Shown: positions 1 to 8,530, counted from the stretch's first letter. The stretch: 53,491 bases of DNA from Paenibacillus xylanivorans (GCF_001280595.1 NZ_LITU01000083.1:207941-261431), one strand, 5' to 3'. Translations and numbers: made by a program. The notes: generated by a model from the sequence alone, not told the origin.

Positions 1-1
1 G

Positions 2-277
2 GAAATTGCAAAACAGGAGGTCGATCTATCGCTACAACTCAAGACTGCAGTTCAGCTAACAGATGGGCAACGATCCGACATTCGTAATCAGGTAGCCGAG
101 ACGGCTAAGAGTGAACCCGGAATGAAGGATCAAGCCAAGAACTGGCTGAGCACCATGTCTTCCGATGAACAAAAAACAATTTATCAACAAAAATATATCA
201 ATCAGCCCGCTGCAGAGCCGGAAAAGAAAAGCAAAGTAGAACTGGAGCCAAGAGGTAACCGATCGATTATTCAATAG
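2..277 (+). CDS. C-terminal end of an unidentified protein (5' truncated)
   Basis: An open frame enters from the left edge and ends with TAG at 275-277, giving 91 residues with no convincing internal start. The visible part is hydrophilic and probably helical, rich in Gln, Lys and Glu, with a segment reading KDQAKNWLSTMSSDEQ followed by a Pro/Glu/Lys-rich tail. There is no membrane segment or cysteine. Codon use looks like a real gene. I do not recognise the family and give no function; the N-terminal part lies outside the window. Confidence 0.55.
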   Translation, partial: EIAKQEVDLSLQLKTAVQLTDGQRSDIRNQVAETAKSEPGMKDQAKNWLSTMSSDEQKTIYQQKYINQPAAEPEKKSKVELEPRGNRSIIQ

Positions 278-433
278 AAGTGCGACCTTCACACATATGA
301 AAAGTTAGATCGACAGGTTAGATATAGATGGAATTTAGACATTTGCTAAAAATACAGGATTAAGTCTTGAAGAAAGCAAAAACTTTAAAGGAACATATGA
401 TTCTAACTAAACATTAAAATCTTATTAATCAGT

Positions 434-614
434 ATGAGGGAACTTATTATTCCGACTATTTCCATCCTGTTTGGGATGTTGCGTACAGTTGGGAGCAGGC
501 TTGTATGTCATAAAGCGAGGAAGCAAAACAAAACCTGTAACGGATATAGCATTTCATACATGTCCGCACTGTAATTATATTCTTTCTGGCTTTAATGTTC
601 TTTCTGACTTATAG
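434..614 (+). pseudogene. Frameshifted small zinc-ribbon-like membrane protein remnant
   Basis: From the ATG at 434 the frame reads a hydrophobic N-terminus (MRELIIPTISILFGMLRTVG). Around 490-500 a frame change is needed to continue into AGLYVIKRGSKTKPVTD and then FHTCPHCNYILSG, ending in TAG at 612-614. A membrane segment followed by CPHC suggests a small membrane-anchored zinc-ribbon protein broken by one frameshift. The rest of the 278-645 interval holds only scattered coding-like scraps, for example the short frame KNTGLSLEESKNFKGTYDSN near 350-410. The interval therefore looks like decayed coding DNA. This is an inference from reading frames only. Confidence 0.35.
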
Positions 615-645
615 TATTTTATTCAGTAGGGGGGAGTGCACAACA

Positions 646-984
646 ATGGAGGAAATAAATATACTCTCGAAGGAAGAAGTTCTTTTAAACGGTTTAGAAT
701 TTACAGGAGATGTTTGTTTTGATGGAGAGTACGGGGACCAAGTTTTTGATAGGTCTATTGAAGATGGAGGAAATCCAGTAACAGGACTTGTTTACGAAAA
801 GTATAGCAATGGGAATTTGGCTCACTATTGTTACTATGTGGATGGAGTTCCTGATGGTGATTATGTCACGTATTACGTAGATGGTAAAATAGAAGGATTT
901 AAACGTATGCGTAAGGGAGCAATTGCTGGAAAGTCTATTTCTTGGTTCAAGAATGGTGAGATTAGATCAACATCAGTTTCTTGA
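646..984 (+). CDS. YwqK-like (MORN_2-type) repeat protein, putative immunity/antitoxin
   Basis: This 112-residue protein starts at the ATG at 646, where a strong ribosome binding site (GGGGGGAG, 629-636) sits about nine bases upstream. An upstream in-frame ATG at 595 has no such site. The C-terminal half contains repeats of the type 'Y-x-N/D-G-x-L/I/V-x...G...Y' (YEKYSNGNLAHYCYYVDG, YYVDGKIEGF, WFKNGEIRS), as in YwqK-family proteins. Those are often annotated as antitoxin or immunity proteins of secreted polymorphic toxins. No toxin gene is adjacent. It is cytoplasmic, with no signal peptide. The family resemblance is fairly clear, but an immunity role is an inference. Confidence 0.7.
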   Translation: MEEINILSKEEVLLNGLEFTGDVCFDGEYGDQVFDRSIEDGGNPVTGLVYEKYSNGNLAHYCYYVDGVPDGDYVTYYVDGKIEGFKRMRKGAIAGKSISWFKNGEIRSTSVS

Positions 985-1148
985 TCGTTTTAAAGTTACT
1001 TTCAAAAATGGAAAATAGGAACTGTGAGTAAATTCATTCTCGCCAACTTCACTACATACTACTTACTTGTGGTTACTCATCTAAGGGAATCAATGATTAC
1101 TTGAACAAATAAATCAATAACAGGATAACAAATTGAAAGGTGATTATA

Positions 1149-1817
1149 ATGGAGCAAATATTAAATCATCCATGGGAAATAAGCGAGAAAGAGGCCATTG
1201 TCCTTCAATATAGTTTAGCTGAAAAAGTCATTAAACAAGATGAATTTACAGAGGTGAATTATGTTGCTGGAGTTGATGTAGCATATAGTAAACGAAGTGA
1301 TAGTTTAATTGCTGCAGTAGTTATTTTGGAGGTTAATTCGCTAAAACCAGTAGAATCAGTAGTAATTGAAGATAAAGTTAGATTTCCATATGTCCCTGGA
1401 TTATTCTCATTCAGAGAGTTACCTCCAATTGTTAAGGCGTTTAAGCGAATAAAAATTAAGCCAGATCTAATTGTTTGTGATGGACAAGGCATCGCTCATC
1501 CAAGAAGGTTTGGCTTGGCTTGCCACTTAGGAGTACTTTTAGATACACCAACGATCGGGTGTGGGAAAACTAGATTGATAGGAACATTTGTGGAACCCGA
1601 ATCCCAACGCGGTAGTTATTCACCTTTAATCGATAACAGTGAAGTAATTGGCAAGGTACTGAGAACTCAAAACAATGTTAAGCCTATTTTCGTGTCAATT
1701 GGTCACCGTATCTCTTTAGAAACTTCATGTAAATGGATACTGGAACTTTCACCTAAGTATCGGTTGCCTGAAACCACTAGACAAGCTGACCATCTTGTTA
1801 AAACTACTCTAACTTAG
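1149..1817 (+). CDS. nfi: Endonuclease V (deoxyinosine 3'-endonuclease)
   Basis: This 222-residue protein has the full endonuclease V motif set. AGVDVAY carries Asp43, FPYVPGLFSFRE carries the wedge motif and Glu90, and CDGQGIAHPRR carries Asp111. These align with the E. coli catalytic residues Asp35, Glu89 and Asp110. TPTIGCGKTRLIG follows, as expected. The family cleaves the second phosphodiester bond 3' of deoxyinosine to start repair of deaminated adenine. The ATG at 1149 is preferred over an in-frame GTG at 1140 because GAAAGGTG at 1135-1142 is well spaced from it. Length matches the family. It stands alone between immunity-like genes, with no evident operon partner. Confidence 0.93.
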   Translation: MEQILNHPWEISEKEAIVLQYSLAEKVIKQDEFTEVNYVAGVDVAYSKRSDSLIAAVVILEVNSLKPVESVVIEDKVRFPYVPGLFSFRELPPIVKAFKRIKIKPDLIVCDGQGIAHPRRFGLACHLGVLLDTPTIGCGKTRLIGTFVEPESQRGSYSPLIDNSEVIGKVLRTQNNVKPIFVSIGHRISLETSCKWILELSPKYRLPETTRQADHLVKTTLT

Positions 1818-1982
1818 GATTATTACTGTACACAGAATGCTAACTGGGCGAATATTCAAAACGGAAAGGTCATCACCAAGTCAGAAGGGGTCAAGAGGTA
1901 ACTTCAGTCCGCTGGATGTCACAAGAAATATACTTCCAGTGGTTTCTGATAAATGAATATGAACAAGTTAGGAGGATCGTAT

Positions 1983-2384
1983 ATGGAGAAAACGAATATC
2001 ATGGCTGAATTTATCATTACCGGAGATCATTTCGAACCGAAGTTAATCACAGAACAGATTGGAATCGAACCATCAGGAACCTATATAAAAGGAGAAAAGG
2101 TTGATGATAGAGATTTGTATCGAAAAGAAACCTGTTGGTTCTTGGAGACGGACTATCAGGAATCTTTTGATGTCAATCAGCAATTGAACTACTTACTCAA
2201 TCTTTTGGAGCCCAATATTGAAAAGTTGAAAACCTTGAGAATAAAGCATAATTTGAACTTTCTGTTTAGCTTCTCGATCAGGGTCATGAATAATGAAAGC
2301 CCTGCGATTTCTATCGAGCAAAAGGCAATCAGTATAGCCTATGACTTGAAAGCAGAGTTTGATTTTGATTTGTATATTCTATAG
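1983..2384 (+). CDS. DUF4279-like small protein
   Basis: The product has 133 residues from the ATG at 1983, preceded by TTAGGAGGATCG (ribosome binding site GGAGG at 1971-1975). The pattern FIITGDHFEPKLITEQIGI, then a lysine-containing GTYIKGEKV, then CWFLETDYQESFDVNQQLNYLL resembles DUF4279 proteins. These small cytoplasmic proteins are widespread in Bacilli and are often found near immunity-type genes. No catalytic motif is visible. The start replaces an in-frame ATG at 1953 that lies upstream of the ribosome binding site. Molecular function is unknown. Confidence 0.65.
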   Translation: MEKTNIMAEFIITGDHFEPKLITEQIGIEPSGTYIKGEKVDDRDLYRKETCWFLETDYQESFDVNQQLNYLLNLLEPNIEKLKTLRIKHNLNFLFSFSIRVMNNESPAISIEQKAISIAYDLKAEFDFDLYIL

Positions 2385-2693
2385 CAATAGGGATAAGCTT
2401 TTTATAAAAATACATACGTATAAAGAGTGTCATATTATATCATTTGCATACACCTACAGAGAAGAGCAATGGGTACAACTTACTTCTGATTCATAATACC
2501 CAGATGAATTGTTGATCACTTTCTTGATAGGGATAACCGGGTACTGGACGTCTCTCACTCACCCTAATGGTAGTTCAAGCACTGGATATCATTGAAACCG
2601 AATACGATTTTACAAAGTATATATAAAGGAGGATATAATTAGTTGCTATTTATAAGTTTGTGCTTGGTTACATCCATAGAGGGGAGGACGAAT
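2385..2693. other. Intergenic region with a possible coding remnant
   Basis: No intact gene is visible. A short frame at 2570-2626 (ending ALDIIETEYDFTKYI) reads like the C-terminus of a lost gene, with no start or upstream continuation. AAAGGAGG near 2627-2634 is a good ribosome binding site without an adjacent start codon. Confidence 0.3.
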
Positions 2694-2852
2694 ATGCCAT
2701 TTATTGGGGGAATCATTTTAATCTTTATCCTAGCATTTATTCTATGGTCATTAATGTTCCCGCTATTCAATAAAATAGGTAGTAGAGTGTTGAAGAAATA
2801 TAATAAATTCAAACAAGAGGAGAATGTAGATGAAAAATTCAAAGACGTTTAG
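2694..2852 (+). CDS. Small single-pass membrane protein upstream of band-7 gene
   Basis: This 52-residue protein starts at the ATG at 2694, behind GGGGAGGACG. It has one membrane segment (IGGIILIFILAFILWSLMF, about residues 4-22) followed by a charged cytoplasmic tail rich in Lys and Glu. Its last 23 bases overlap the start of the downstream band-7 gene in another frame, so the two are probably translationally coupled and may act together. I do not recognise a named family. A role as partner of the SPFH protein is inferred from the overlap alone. Confidence 0.6.
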   Translation: MPFIGGIILIFILAFILWSLMFPLFNKIGSRVLKKYNKFKQEENVDEKFKDV

Positions 2853-3708
2853 AGTAGGGGCAATTGCAGTTGCATTAGTTATTATTGTGGGAGTGTTACT
2901 GGTGACCTTCTTTTTAACACGAATTCCTAATGGATATGTTGGGGTCGTTTATTCACCAAATGGAGGCGTAAAAGATAGTACACTGAGTCAAGGGTGGAAA
3001 CTAGTTGGAGCGTTTGATAAAGTGACGAAATATCCTATCCGAATTCAAACTGTTGAATACAGAGATATTCAGATTGCTACTTCTGACGGGAAAAACATCA
3101 CAATCGATTTTGCTTACAACTACCAAGTAGAACCAAGTAAAGTATCTTCTATCTTTAATACATTTGGGCCAATTAGCATTCAAGAAATTGAGGATACATA
3201 TCTCAAAACACGTTTCCGTGATGCAGCTCGTAAAGGTATTTCTAAGTTTACAGTCATTGATGTTTATGGTGAAAAGTCATCCGAAGCTGGCGTAGATGTC
3301 CAACAACGTTTTTCTGATGACGTTAAAGAGTTAGGCTTTATTGTATCAAACGTTACTGTAGGTGTTCCTCAACCTGACGCTAAGACTCAGGAAGCAATAG
3401 ATAAGCGTGTCGAAGCCTCTCAAGAACTTGAACGTAAAACGACTGAACTTGAGATCGCCAAGAAAGAAGCAGATCGTAAGCGCGTTGAAGCGCAAGGTAA
3501 TGCAGACAAACTATTGATCGAAGCAGAAGGTCAAGCTAAAGCAAACAAAGAGCTTCAACAATCATTATCGAGTCAACTCGTTGAATATGAAACCATCAAG
3601 AAATGGGATGGAGCACTTCCATATGTAAGTGGGTCAAATACTCCAATGATTCAATTACCGACTACAAAAACAGAGCAAAATAGCGGCACGGGGAGCGTAA
3701 CACCCTAA
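2830..3708 (+). CDS. SPFH/band 7 (prohibitin-like) membrane protein
   Basis: The 292-residue product has an N-terminal membrane segment (about residues 10-30) and then an SPFH/band-7 domain starting at IPNGYVGVVYSPNGGV. A long charged coiled coil follows (about 195-250, with repeated EA/KK/EL heptads and an EAEGQAKANKELQ stretch), and the tail is low-complexity. This is the prohibitin-like subgroup, which forms ring-shaped scaffolds on membranes. The ATG at 2830 has GAGGAGAATGTAG upstream and overlaps the small membrane gene before it. Family assignment is firm; specific role and substrates are unknown. Confidence 0.85.
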   Translation: MKNSKTFRVGAIAVALVIIVGVLLVTFFLTRIPNGYVGVVYSPNGGVKDSTLSQGWKLVGAFDKVTKYPIRIQTVEYRDIQIATSDGKNITIDFAYNYQVEPSKVSSIFNTFGPISIQEIEDTYLKTRFRDAARKGISKFTVIDVYGEKSSEAGVDVQQRFSDDVKELGFIVSNVTVGVPQPDAKTQEAIDKRVEASQELERKTTELEIAKKEADRKRVEAQGNADKLLIEAEGQAKANKELQQSLSSQLVEYETIKKWDGALPYVSGSNTPMIQLPTTKTEQNSGTGSVTP

Positions 3709-3763
3709 TTAGCGGTTTGAAATGCACGTTTTGCTTTTTCAACAATTTAATGTGTTGAATTCC

Positions 3764-3807
3764 AATGAACAAGCCGGTCCAATCGTGGGCTGACTTGTTC
3801 ATTTTTG
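3764..3807 (+). terminator. Rho-independent terminator after band-7 gene
   Basis: Arms AATGAACAAG (3764-3773) and CTTGTTCATT (3794-3803) are perfectly complementary. An inner GGTCC/GGGCT-type pairing lies between them and a T-rich stretch follows. Confidence 0.7.
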
Positions 3808-3852
3808 AGTCTTTTCAAAGGTACCATGAGGGATTTATTTAAGCCTTGACAT

Positions 3853-3880
3853 TGGATTCACCTAGCCAATCCTGTACAAT
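3853..3880 (+). promoter_or_regulatory. Possible sigma-A promoter for yaaA
   Basis: TTGGAT (3853-3858), a 16-bp spacer and TACAAT (3875-3880) lie 44 bp before the yaaA start. A better TTGACA at 3846-3851 is too far from the same -10. Confidence 0.4.
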
Positions 3881-3924
3881 GAATAACGACAATAACAACG
3901 GTAGATTAAGGATGGATCAGCACG

Positions 3925-4677
3925 ATGAGAATTATTATATCACCAGCCAAAAAGATGAAGATTGATACCGATCTTATGGCTATCGCACAGATGCCGCATT
4001 TTATAAACGAGTCAGAACAGCTGTTGAGTCTGCTTCAAAAGTTATCCTATGACGAACTCAAAGCGTTGTGGAAGTGTAACGATGCAATCGCCGAACTAAA
4101 TATGGATCGGATTCGGAATATGAATTTAAAGAATAATCTGACGCCAGCCATCTATGCCTATGAAGGTATTCAGTATCAGTATATGGCTCCGGGTGTTTTT
4201 CAAAATAAGGAACTGGAGTATCTGGAGCAGCATTTACGTATATTATCCGGTTTTTATGGCATGTTACGGCCTTTGGATGGGGTTACCCCTTATCGGTTGG
4301 AGATGCAGGGCAAGCTGCAAGGTCCGGGGTTCAAATCCCTTTATCAATTCTGGGGTAGCAAATTGGCGGATCAGCTTCAATCGGAAAGCGACTGTATTCT
4401 GAATCTGGCTTCCAAAGAGTATAGCAAAAACATCTCGCCTTTTCTGAGCGAGGAAACCCGGTTTATCACTTGTGTATTTGGACAAATGGTCGATGGGAAG
4501 CTTGTTGAAAAGGCAACGCGGGCCAAGATGGCCAGAGGTGAAATGGTACGTTATATGGCAGAGCGGAAGATTACAGATGTAAAGTATGTCAGGAGCTTTG
4601 ATCGGTTAGGTTTTGTTTTTTCAGAAGAGCTATCCGACGAGAGAACGTATGTTTTCATACAATCAGGGGGAAAGTAG
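3925..4677 (+). CDS. yaaA: Peroxide stress protein YaaA (DUF328)
   Basis: This 250-residue protein opens with RIIISPAKKM, the hallmark of the YaaA/DUF328 family. Further conserved stretches are the AIYAYEGIQYQYM region, LRILSGFYGMLRPLDGVTPYRLEMQGKL, and VDGKLVEKATRAKMARGEMVRYM. E. coli YaaA lowers intracellular free iron during hydrogen peroxide stress and binds DNA with a helix-hairpin-helix-like fold. The length matches the family. It has its own putative promoter, and a terminator separates it from the upstream gene, so it is probably monocistronic. Confidence 0.9.
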   Translation: MRIIISPAKKMKIDTDLMAIAQMPHFINESEQLLSLLQKLSYDELKALWKCNDAIAELNMDRIRNMNLKNNLTPAIYAYEGIQYQYMAPGVFQNKELEYLEQHLRILSGFYGMLRPLDGVTPYRLEMQGKLQGPGFKSLYQFWGSKLADQLQSESDCILNLASKEYSKNISPFLSEETRFITCVFGQMVDGKLVEKATRAKMARGEMVRYMAERKITDVKYVRSFDRLGFVFSEELSDERTYVFIQSGGK

Positions 4678-5077
4678 ACTGCTGTACAACGGGTGGGTTT
4701 AATGTTCATAAACTGAGCATTTTTTTATTGCAATTCGAAGATTTCTACTTCGATATCGATATGAGTAAGAGTAGGCCGAAGTTGCTAACGATTGAGCAGC
4801 ATGACTATTACTTGATGAGGTAGGTAGAAATTTGCAGGAGAAGAAAATGAAATTATAAATTATGAACCCCGGCACTGCTGAAGTAGCATTTGCCGGGGTT
4901 TATTGGTTTGGTATCTGGTACTTTAAGAGGTTCACTTTACAAGACAAAAATTAATAAACGTAACGTGGGTTATTTTGGCTCTAATGAGATTCAAATACGC
5001 AGGTACTGTTCCCGCTACAGTAGCATAGTCATCATTTCAAAAAAGATACCATGGTTACTGCTGATTGGGGTTGGAGA
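4678..5077. other. Intergenic region; terminator inside
   Basis: Apart from the hairpin at 4865-4900 I see no supported gene. An open frame at 4890-5081 overlaps the terminator and has no ribosome binding site, so I read this as non-coding or decayed sequence. Confidence 0.35.
4865..4903 (+). terminator. Hairpin terminator
   Basis: AACCCCGGCA (4865-4874) and TGCCGGGGTT (4891-4900) are perfectly complementary around a 16-nt loop, with a short T run after. It lies well downstream of yaaA. Confidence 0.6.
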
Positions 5078-5287
5078 ATGAATTTAATAAATAAGTTGCT
5101 GCCACAATATCCAGAAATGGTCTACGTGCGGATCAGAATAGATGATACCGGTGTAGGTGTTGGTGTTGATGTAACTGATCGTCTAAATGAAATTATAGCA
5201 GAAGAAGGACTTACGTATGAAGTCATTCCAATCAACAATGGATCATCGTCTTTGGATGAATATTACGGAAATGTGGGCTTATATTAA
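5078..5287 (+). CDS. Small acidic protein of unknown function
   Basis: The product has 69 residues from the ATG at 5078, preceded by GGGGTTGGAGA. It is acidic and soluble. The middle reads DDTGVGVGVDVTDRLNEIIAEEGLTYEVI and looks like a compact alpha/beta domain. I do not recognise the family. It sits just upstream of a terminase remnant, so it may be a passenger or leftover of the decayed prophage. No partner gene is evident. Confidence 0.45.
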   Translation: MNLINKLLPQYPEMVYVRIRIDDTGVGVGVDVTDRLNEIIAEEGLTYEVIPINNGSSSLDEYYGNVGLY

Positions 5288-5327
5288 GGGACTTCTGGAA
5301 CAAAAATATGAGCAAATTATATAAATA

Positions 5328-5562
5328 ATGACTCTACAATTACCCGATGACAATGTATTTACTTCCCCAATTGACTGAAAGAAAATGGTCAATGACCAGT
5401 AAGGGGGAAATACTCCTTGAAAGTAAAAAGGACATGAAGAAGCGCGGATTAAAGTCGCCTGACAGAGCAGACGCATATGTTCTTACCTTCGGTGAATATT
5501 TGCTGGAAGCACCTCAGTCTATCATGCTTCCAACAATAGGCGGCGTGTCAATAAAAGGGTAA
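5328..5562 (+). pseudogene. Remnant of phage terminase large subunit (C-terminal end)
   Basis: Two overlapping frames join into a terminase-like tail. LQLPDDNVFT is read from the ATG at 5328. After a frameshift near 5365-5375 the other frame gives QLTERKWSMTSKGEILLESK, then KDMKKRGLKSPDRADAYVLTF. The 'S-K-G-E-I-x-L-E-S-K-x-D-M-K-K-R-G-x-K-S-P-D-x-A-D-A' pattern is characteristic of the nuclease-domain end of phage large terminases. The ATPase and most of the nuclease are gone, so it cannot package DNA. It marks the left part of a decayed prophage that continues with the ParB-like and portal remnants downstream. Confidence 0.75.
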
Positions 5563-5853
5563 AATGAAACAACTACCTTCCATTCACAGGGAAGCCCCAC
5601 TCATAAGCATGGATTGATAAACTTACTTTTGCAATGAGCAGACTCTCCAGATTCAGCAGGAAGTAATTCAACGGAGCTATCTGGATCATGAAGGGGAGTT
5701 TGATTATATCTATTGCGGAGAGAAGGGAATAAGAGATAGCACCTTCCGTGGAATAAAAAAGAAGGGGTAAAGATCCTGGCATTAGTACTGGATTTACAGA
5801 AAACCTTTACTATTAATGATAATTATTGTATAAATAGTTATTAAGATTATCTT

Positions 5854-6093
5854 ATGTGCAAAGGAATGATTTTTCTGATCAGACTTATTACGGGGAGTGT
5901 ATTCTGTTTAATCTCTGCCTTGATGTATTCAACCTATTTTATTTGTCGTTCAATATTAGGTGCAGGCAAACTTGAAATATTTAATGATCCTGCTTTAGAA
6001 ATATTACCTAAATTATCACTGATATCAATATTGCTAGGCGTAATATACATTATTGTTGGAGAATATCAAATAATAAAAAAAAGGAAGGCATAG
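5854..6093 (+). CDS. Small two-pass membrane protein
   Basis: This 79-residue hydrophobic protein has two predicted membrane segments (about residues 6-30 and 53-71) and a basic C-terminus ending IIKKRKA. An alternative ATG at 5866 exists, but neither start has a well-placed ribosome binding site. A strong bidirectional terminator directly follows the stop, which supports this being a transcribed gene. I do not recognise the family, and the surrounding prophage debris gives no functional hint. Confidence 0.5.
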   Translation: MCKGMIFLIRLITGSVFCLISALMYSTYFICRSILGAGKLEIFNDPALEILPKLSLISILLGVIYIIVGEYQIIKKRKA

Positions 6094-6110
6094 AGCCTTC
6101 CTTTTTTTTA
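6074..6110. terminator. Bidirectional terminator between convergent genes
   Basis: AAGGAAGGC (6081-6089) pairs with GCCTTCCTT (6095-6103), flanked by an A run on one side and a T run on the other. It serves the plus-strand membrane gene and the minus-strand secreted-protein gene. Confidence 0.85.
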
Positions 6111-6863
6111 TTGATAAAGTTTCTCCACAACAACAACCACACCTTTTGTCTTACCTCCAGGCAGCGTAACGGGTGATTTAATAGTTACATCGCTCTGTCT
6201 AGAAAGTTCGTTACCGAATCTATTGTACCCTACAAGATCTCCTTTTGTTACGTTATAAATTGGAGTGAATGTAAGTTTAGCCATTGTACGTGGCTGTACT
6301 TCTAAGCCTGCACTGTAACTGTAACTTTTTTTGTCTTCCCATCCCCCTCCTAATGCAACTTCAACCGCTTTATACCAGGTACTTGTAACAGTGGCACTTG
6401 CTACCCAACCCCAATCGCGTTGCCAATTCACATTTGTAGTTGCGATGGTTTTATAACCTGGATTTTTGATCCAATCAGTCATATCAGTTTTCATTCCAGT
6501 TTGTAATTGTGCAGGCCAATATCCACTCTGCAAAAATTTACGGGAGGTAACAATCAAATTAGGGTTATCAGCCATTGGACTAATAACACTATCATTATTT
6601 CTGAAATTATCAGCAAAATTTTGAGCGTATGGAGTTATTGGAAATGTCTGTTCTGAAGCAATTAGCCCGTTGTATTCATCAAGAGTAATCTCTTCTAAAC
6701 CGTTCTCTGTAGTAATAAAAGCTTTTACGATTTGCTCATTTTCATTGTTAGTTGCAGTTATGCTGATTTCAGGTTGTATAGGTTGTGCTTGTACTGCTGA
6801 AGAGATAGGTAAAGAAAGAATTGCTGCTGATAAAGCGACACTAGTTATAATTTTTTTTTTCAT
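6108..6863 (-). CDS. Secreted protein of unknown function
   Basis: The 251-residue product has a clear Sec signal peptide (MKKKIITSVALSAAILSLPI, cleavage around AVQA/Q at about residue 27). The propeptide-like region is Glu/Asn-rich. The rest is Thr/Ser/Val-rich and probably beta-structured, with aromatic motifs such as VNWQRDWGWVASATVTSTWY and GGGWEDKKSYSYSAGLEV. Such beta-rich secreted proteins include aerolysin-like toxins, but I see no diagnostic motif and do not claim one. GGAGGA lies seven bases before the ATG. It stands alone behind a long AT-rich upstream region. Confidence 0.7.
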   Translation of the reverse strand: MKKKIITSVALSAAILSLPISSAVQAQPIQPEISITATNNENEQIVKAFITTENGLEEITLDEYNGLIASEQTFPITPYAQNFADNFRNNDSVISPMADNPNLIVTSRKFLQSGYWPAQLQTGMKTDMTDWIKNPGYKTIATTNVNWQRDWGWVASATVTSTWYKAVEVALGGGWEDKKSYSYSAGLEVQPRTMAKLTFTPIYNVTKGDLVGYNRFGNELSRQSDVTIKSPVTLPGGKTKGVVVVVEKLYQ

Positions 6864-7214
6864 GTTGTCTTCCTCCAGAAATTATGAATTGGTAACTTTT
6901 CACATTGTATAGTAAAAATATCAAAAAATAAACATATATTTTTATATTATGGTTAAAAATAGTACATTTGACCTGATATTAATTGGGTATTTCTTTATTA
7001 TTTTCTGAATGATTTTTAACTTAATTATGATAGTTTTATGATCTTTAGTTGAACATCAGACGGGATATATTTGTATTGTGGATATCGAGCGAGAATGAAA
7101 CGCATAGCTGCAATAGCGGCAGATGACTGGGGCGTTCCTCTTTCTCGCTTTTTCTATTTAAGGAAAGACATAGTGATAAGTACTCCTGATTAATTGCAAC
7201 TTTTTCTGTGACTG
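6864..7214. other. AT-rich divergent intergenic region
   Basis: This lies between two divergently transcribed secreted-protein genes. It is very AT-rich and no gene is supported. A weak inverted repeat (AGCGAGAA near 7087 and TTCTCGCT near 7143) is present, with T-rich sequence after it. Confidence 0.4.
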
Positions 7215-7242
7215 TTGAAGTTGAATAAATTGTCGATATAAT
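7215..7242 (+). promoter_or_regulatory. Sigma-A-type promoter of the secreted MORN protein
   Basis: TTGAAG (7215-7220), a 16-bp spacer and TATAAT (7237-7242) lie 47 bp before the start codon. Confidence 0.5.
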
Positions 7243-7289
7243 GGTATGGGACATTTTTCCTATAACATACATAAAGGAGTTGCAGAGAA

Positions 7290-8174
7290 TTGAAATGGTT
7301 TAAAGGAGTGCTATGTTCGGTTTTGATATTAGTCATCGGATTTACGTTGACTACTAATGAAACTCAAGCAGCTTCAAAGAAGGTATCATTGAAGCTTTCA
7401 AACGGAGGTACATACTACGGAGAAGTCAAGAATGGTAAGCCTCACGGAAAAGGGACTGCTCGTTGGGGAGAGAATAAAACTTATTCTGGTGACTGGATTA
7501 ATGGGAAGAGATCGGGGGTAGGTAAGTATGTGTTAAAAGATGATGTAAGTTACGAAGGGGCAGTTGATATCATTACTTATACAGGTTCATGGAAAAATGA
7601 TAAACAAAACGGACAAGGTACTTTGACTCGTAAAATTGATGAATCGGAGACCATTACCGGAATATCTTCTATAGAAAAAGGAACTTTTGAAAATAATCAG
7701 TTCAAAAAAGGAACTAGCTTAAGTGTAGTTTATGATTATTATATGTTTTCGTATGAAGATGACGCAAAATATGTTTATTTAATAACTTTTGAAGAAAATT
7801 TAAATAAAGTGCTAAGTGGTAAAACTGGGAAAGATCTAATCACATCAATTACTTACTATAAGAAAAAGTCAAATGGGTTGTATGAAGGGTATGATTATGG
7901 CTATGAACCCGAATCATCTGGGGCAACTTACTCAACTGGTTCATACAAGAAGACATCAAGTTATGGGTACATACCATATAATAGTGTTATTAATTCGATT
8001 GAGGATGATCACTATTTGCAAGAAAAGTACACAAATGGAAAACTCTCAAAAGCAGAAAAAAAATATGACACAGATAAATTTTTCAGTACTATAAATGCTA
8101 ATTTGGACAAGCGTCTACCTGACTTGAAGCCGATCTTAAAAGCATTTGCTACAATGAAAAAGGAAATTGAATAA
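7290..8174 (+). CDS. Secreted MORN-repeat protein
   Basis: This 294-residue protein starts at the TTG at 7290, with AAAGGAGT (7273-7280) nine bases upstream. A signal peptide covers about residues 1-28 (ending TQAASKK). MORN repeats follow between about 40 and 110: YYGEVKNGKPHGKGTARWG, YSGDWINGKRSGVGKY, YTGSWKNDKQNGQGTL. The C-terminal 180 residues are Tyr/Ser/Lys-rich and unrelated to families I know. MORN repeats are usually structural or bind lipids and proteins, so a cell-surface or wall-associated role is plausible but unproven. It is monocistronic. Confidence 0.75.
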   Translation: MKWFKGVLCSVLILVIGFTLTTNETQAASKKVSLKLSNGGTYYGEVKNGKPHGKGTARWGENKTYSGDWINGKRSGVGKYVLKDDVSYEGAVDIITYTGSWKNDKQNGQGTLTRKIDESETITGISSIEKGTFENNQFKKGTSLSVVYDYYMFSYEDDAKYVYLITFEENLNKVLSGKTGKDLITSITYYKKKSNGLYEGYDYGYEPESSGATYSTGSYKKTSSYGYIPYNSVINSIEDDHYLQEKYTNGKLSKAEKKYDTDKFFSTINANLDKRLPDLKPILKAFATMKKEIE

Positions 8175-8530
8175 TGAATTTTAGTCACCAGTGTCCAATA
8201 ATTGTTAGTATGGCGTATGGTCTTGATGAGAGTGAGGAGAACATAAGTTGCAAAAAGCGGGAAATTGACTTGTTGTTCTTCTCTCTTTTGTATTCCTATT
8301 AAGTCATACTACAGCCAAAGTCGTTCCTTTACTGGATCGGCTTTTTGTATTAGAGAATTGAAGTGATCAGCAGTATGAGACGAAAATGGAAACGAACTCG
8401 ACCCAGAAAGCAGCGGGAGAAGTGCAAAAGGTTGTATGGGGAAGATGGGATGGAGTGAAACAGTTTTATAGTAGACCTGTTTGTCCGAAAGAGGTAAAAT
8501 AAACCAAAATGATTGTAACGGGGTGACTGA
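8175..8530. other. Intergenic region without a supported gene
   Basis: A short basic frame from about 8374 (MRRKWKRTRPRKQREKCKRL) ends after 27 residues and lacks a ribosome binding site; it may be a scrap of a lost gene. An imperfect AGCC/GGCT hairpin with a T run lies near 8313-8342. Nothing else is supported. Confidence 0.3.

Noticed and set aside
3846..3880. TTGACA (3846-3851) as -35 for yaaA
   Set aside because: Spacer to TACAAT is 23 bp, too long for sigma-A; the overlapping TTGGAT fits better.
4890..5081. 63-codon frame upstream of the small acidic protein
   Set aside because: Begins inside a terminator stem and lacks a ribosome binding site.
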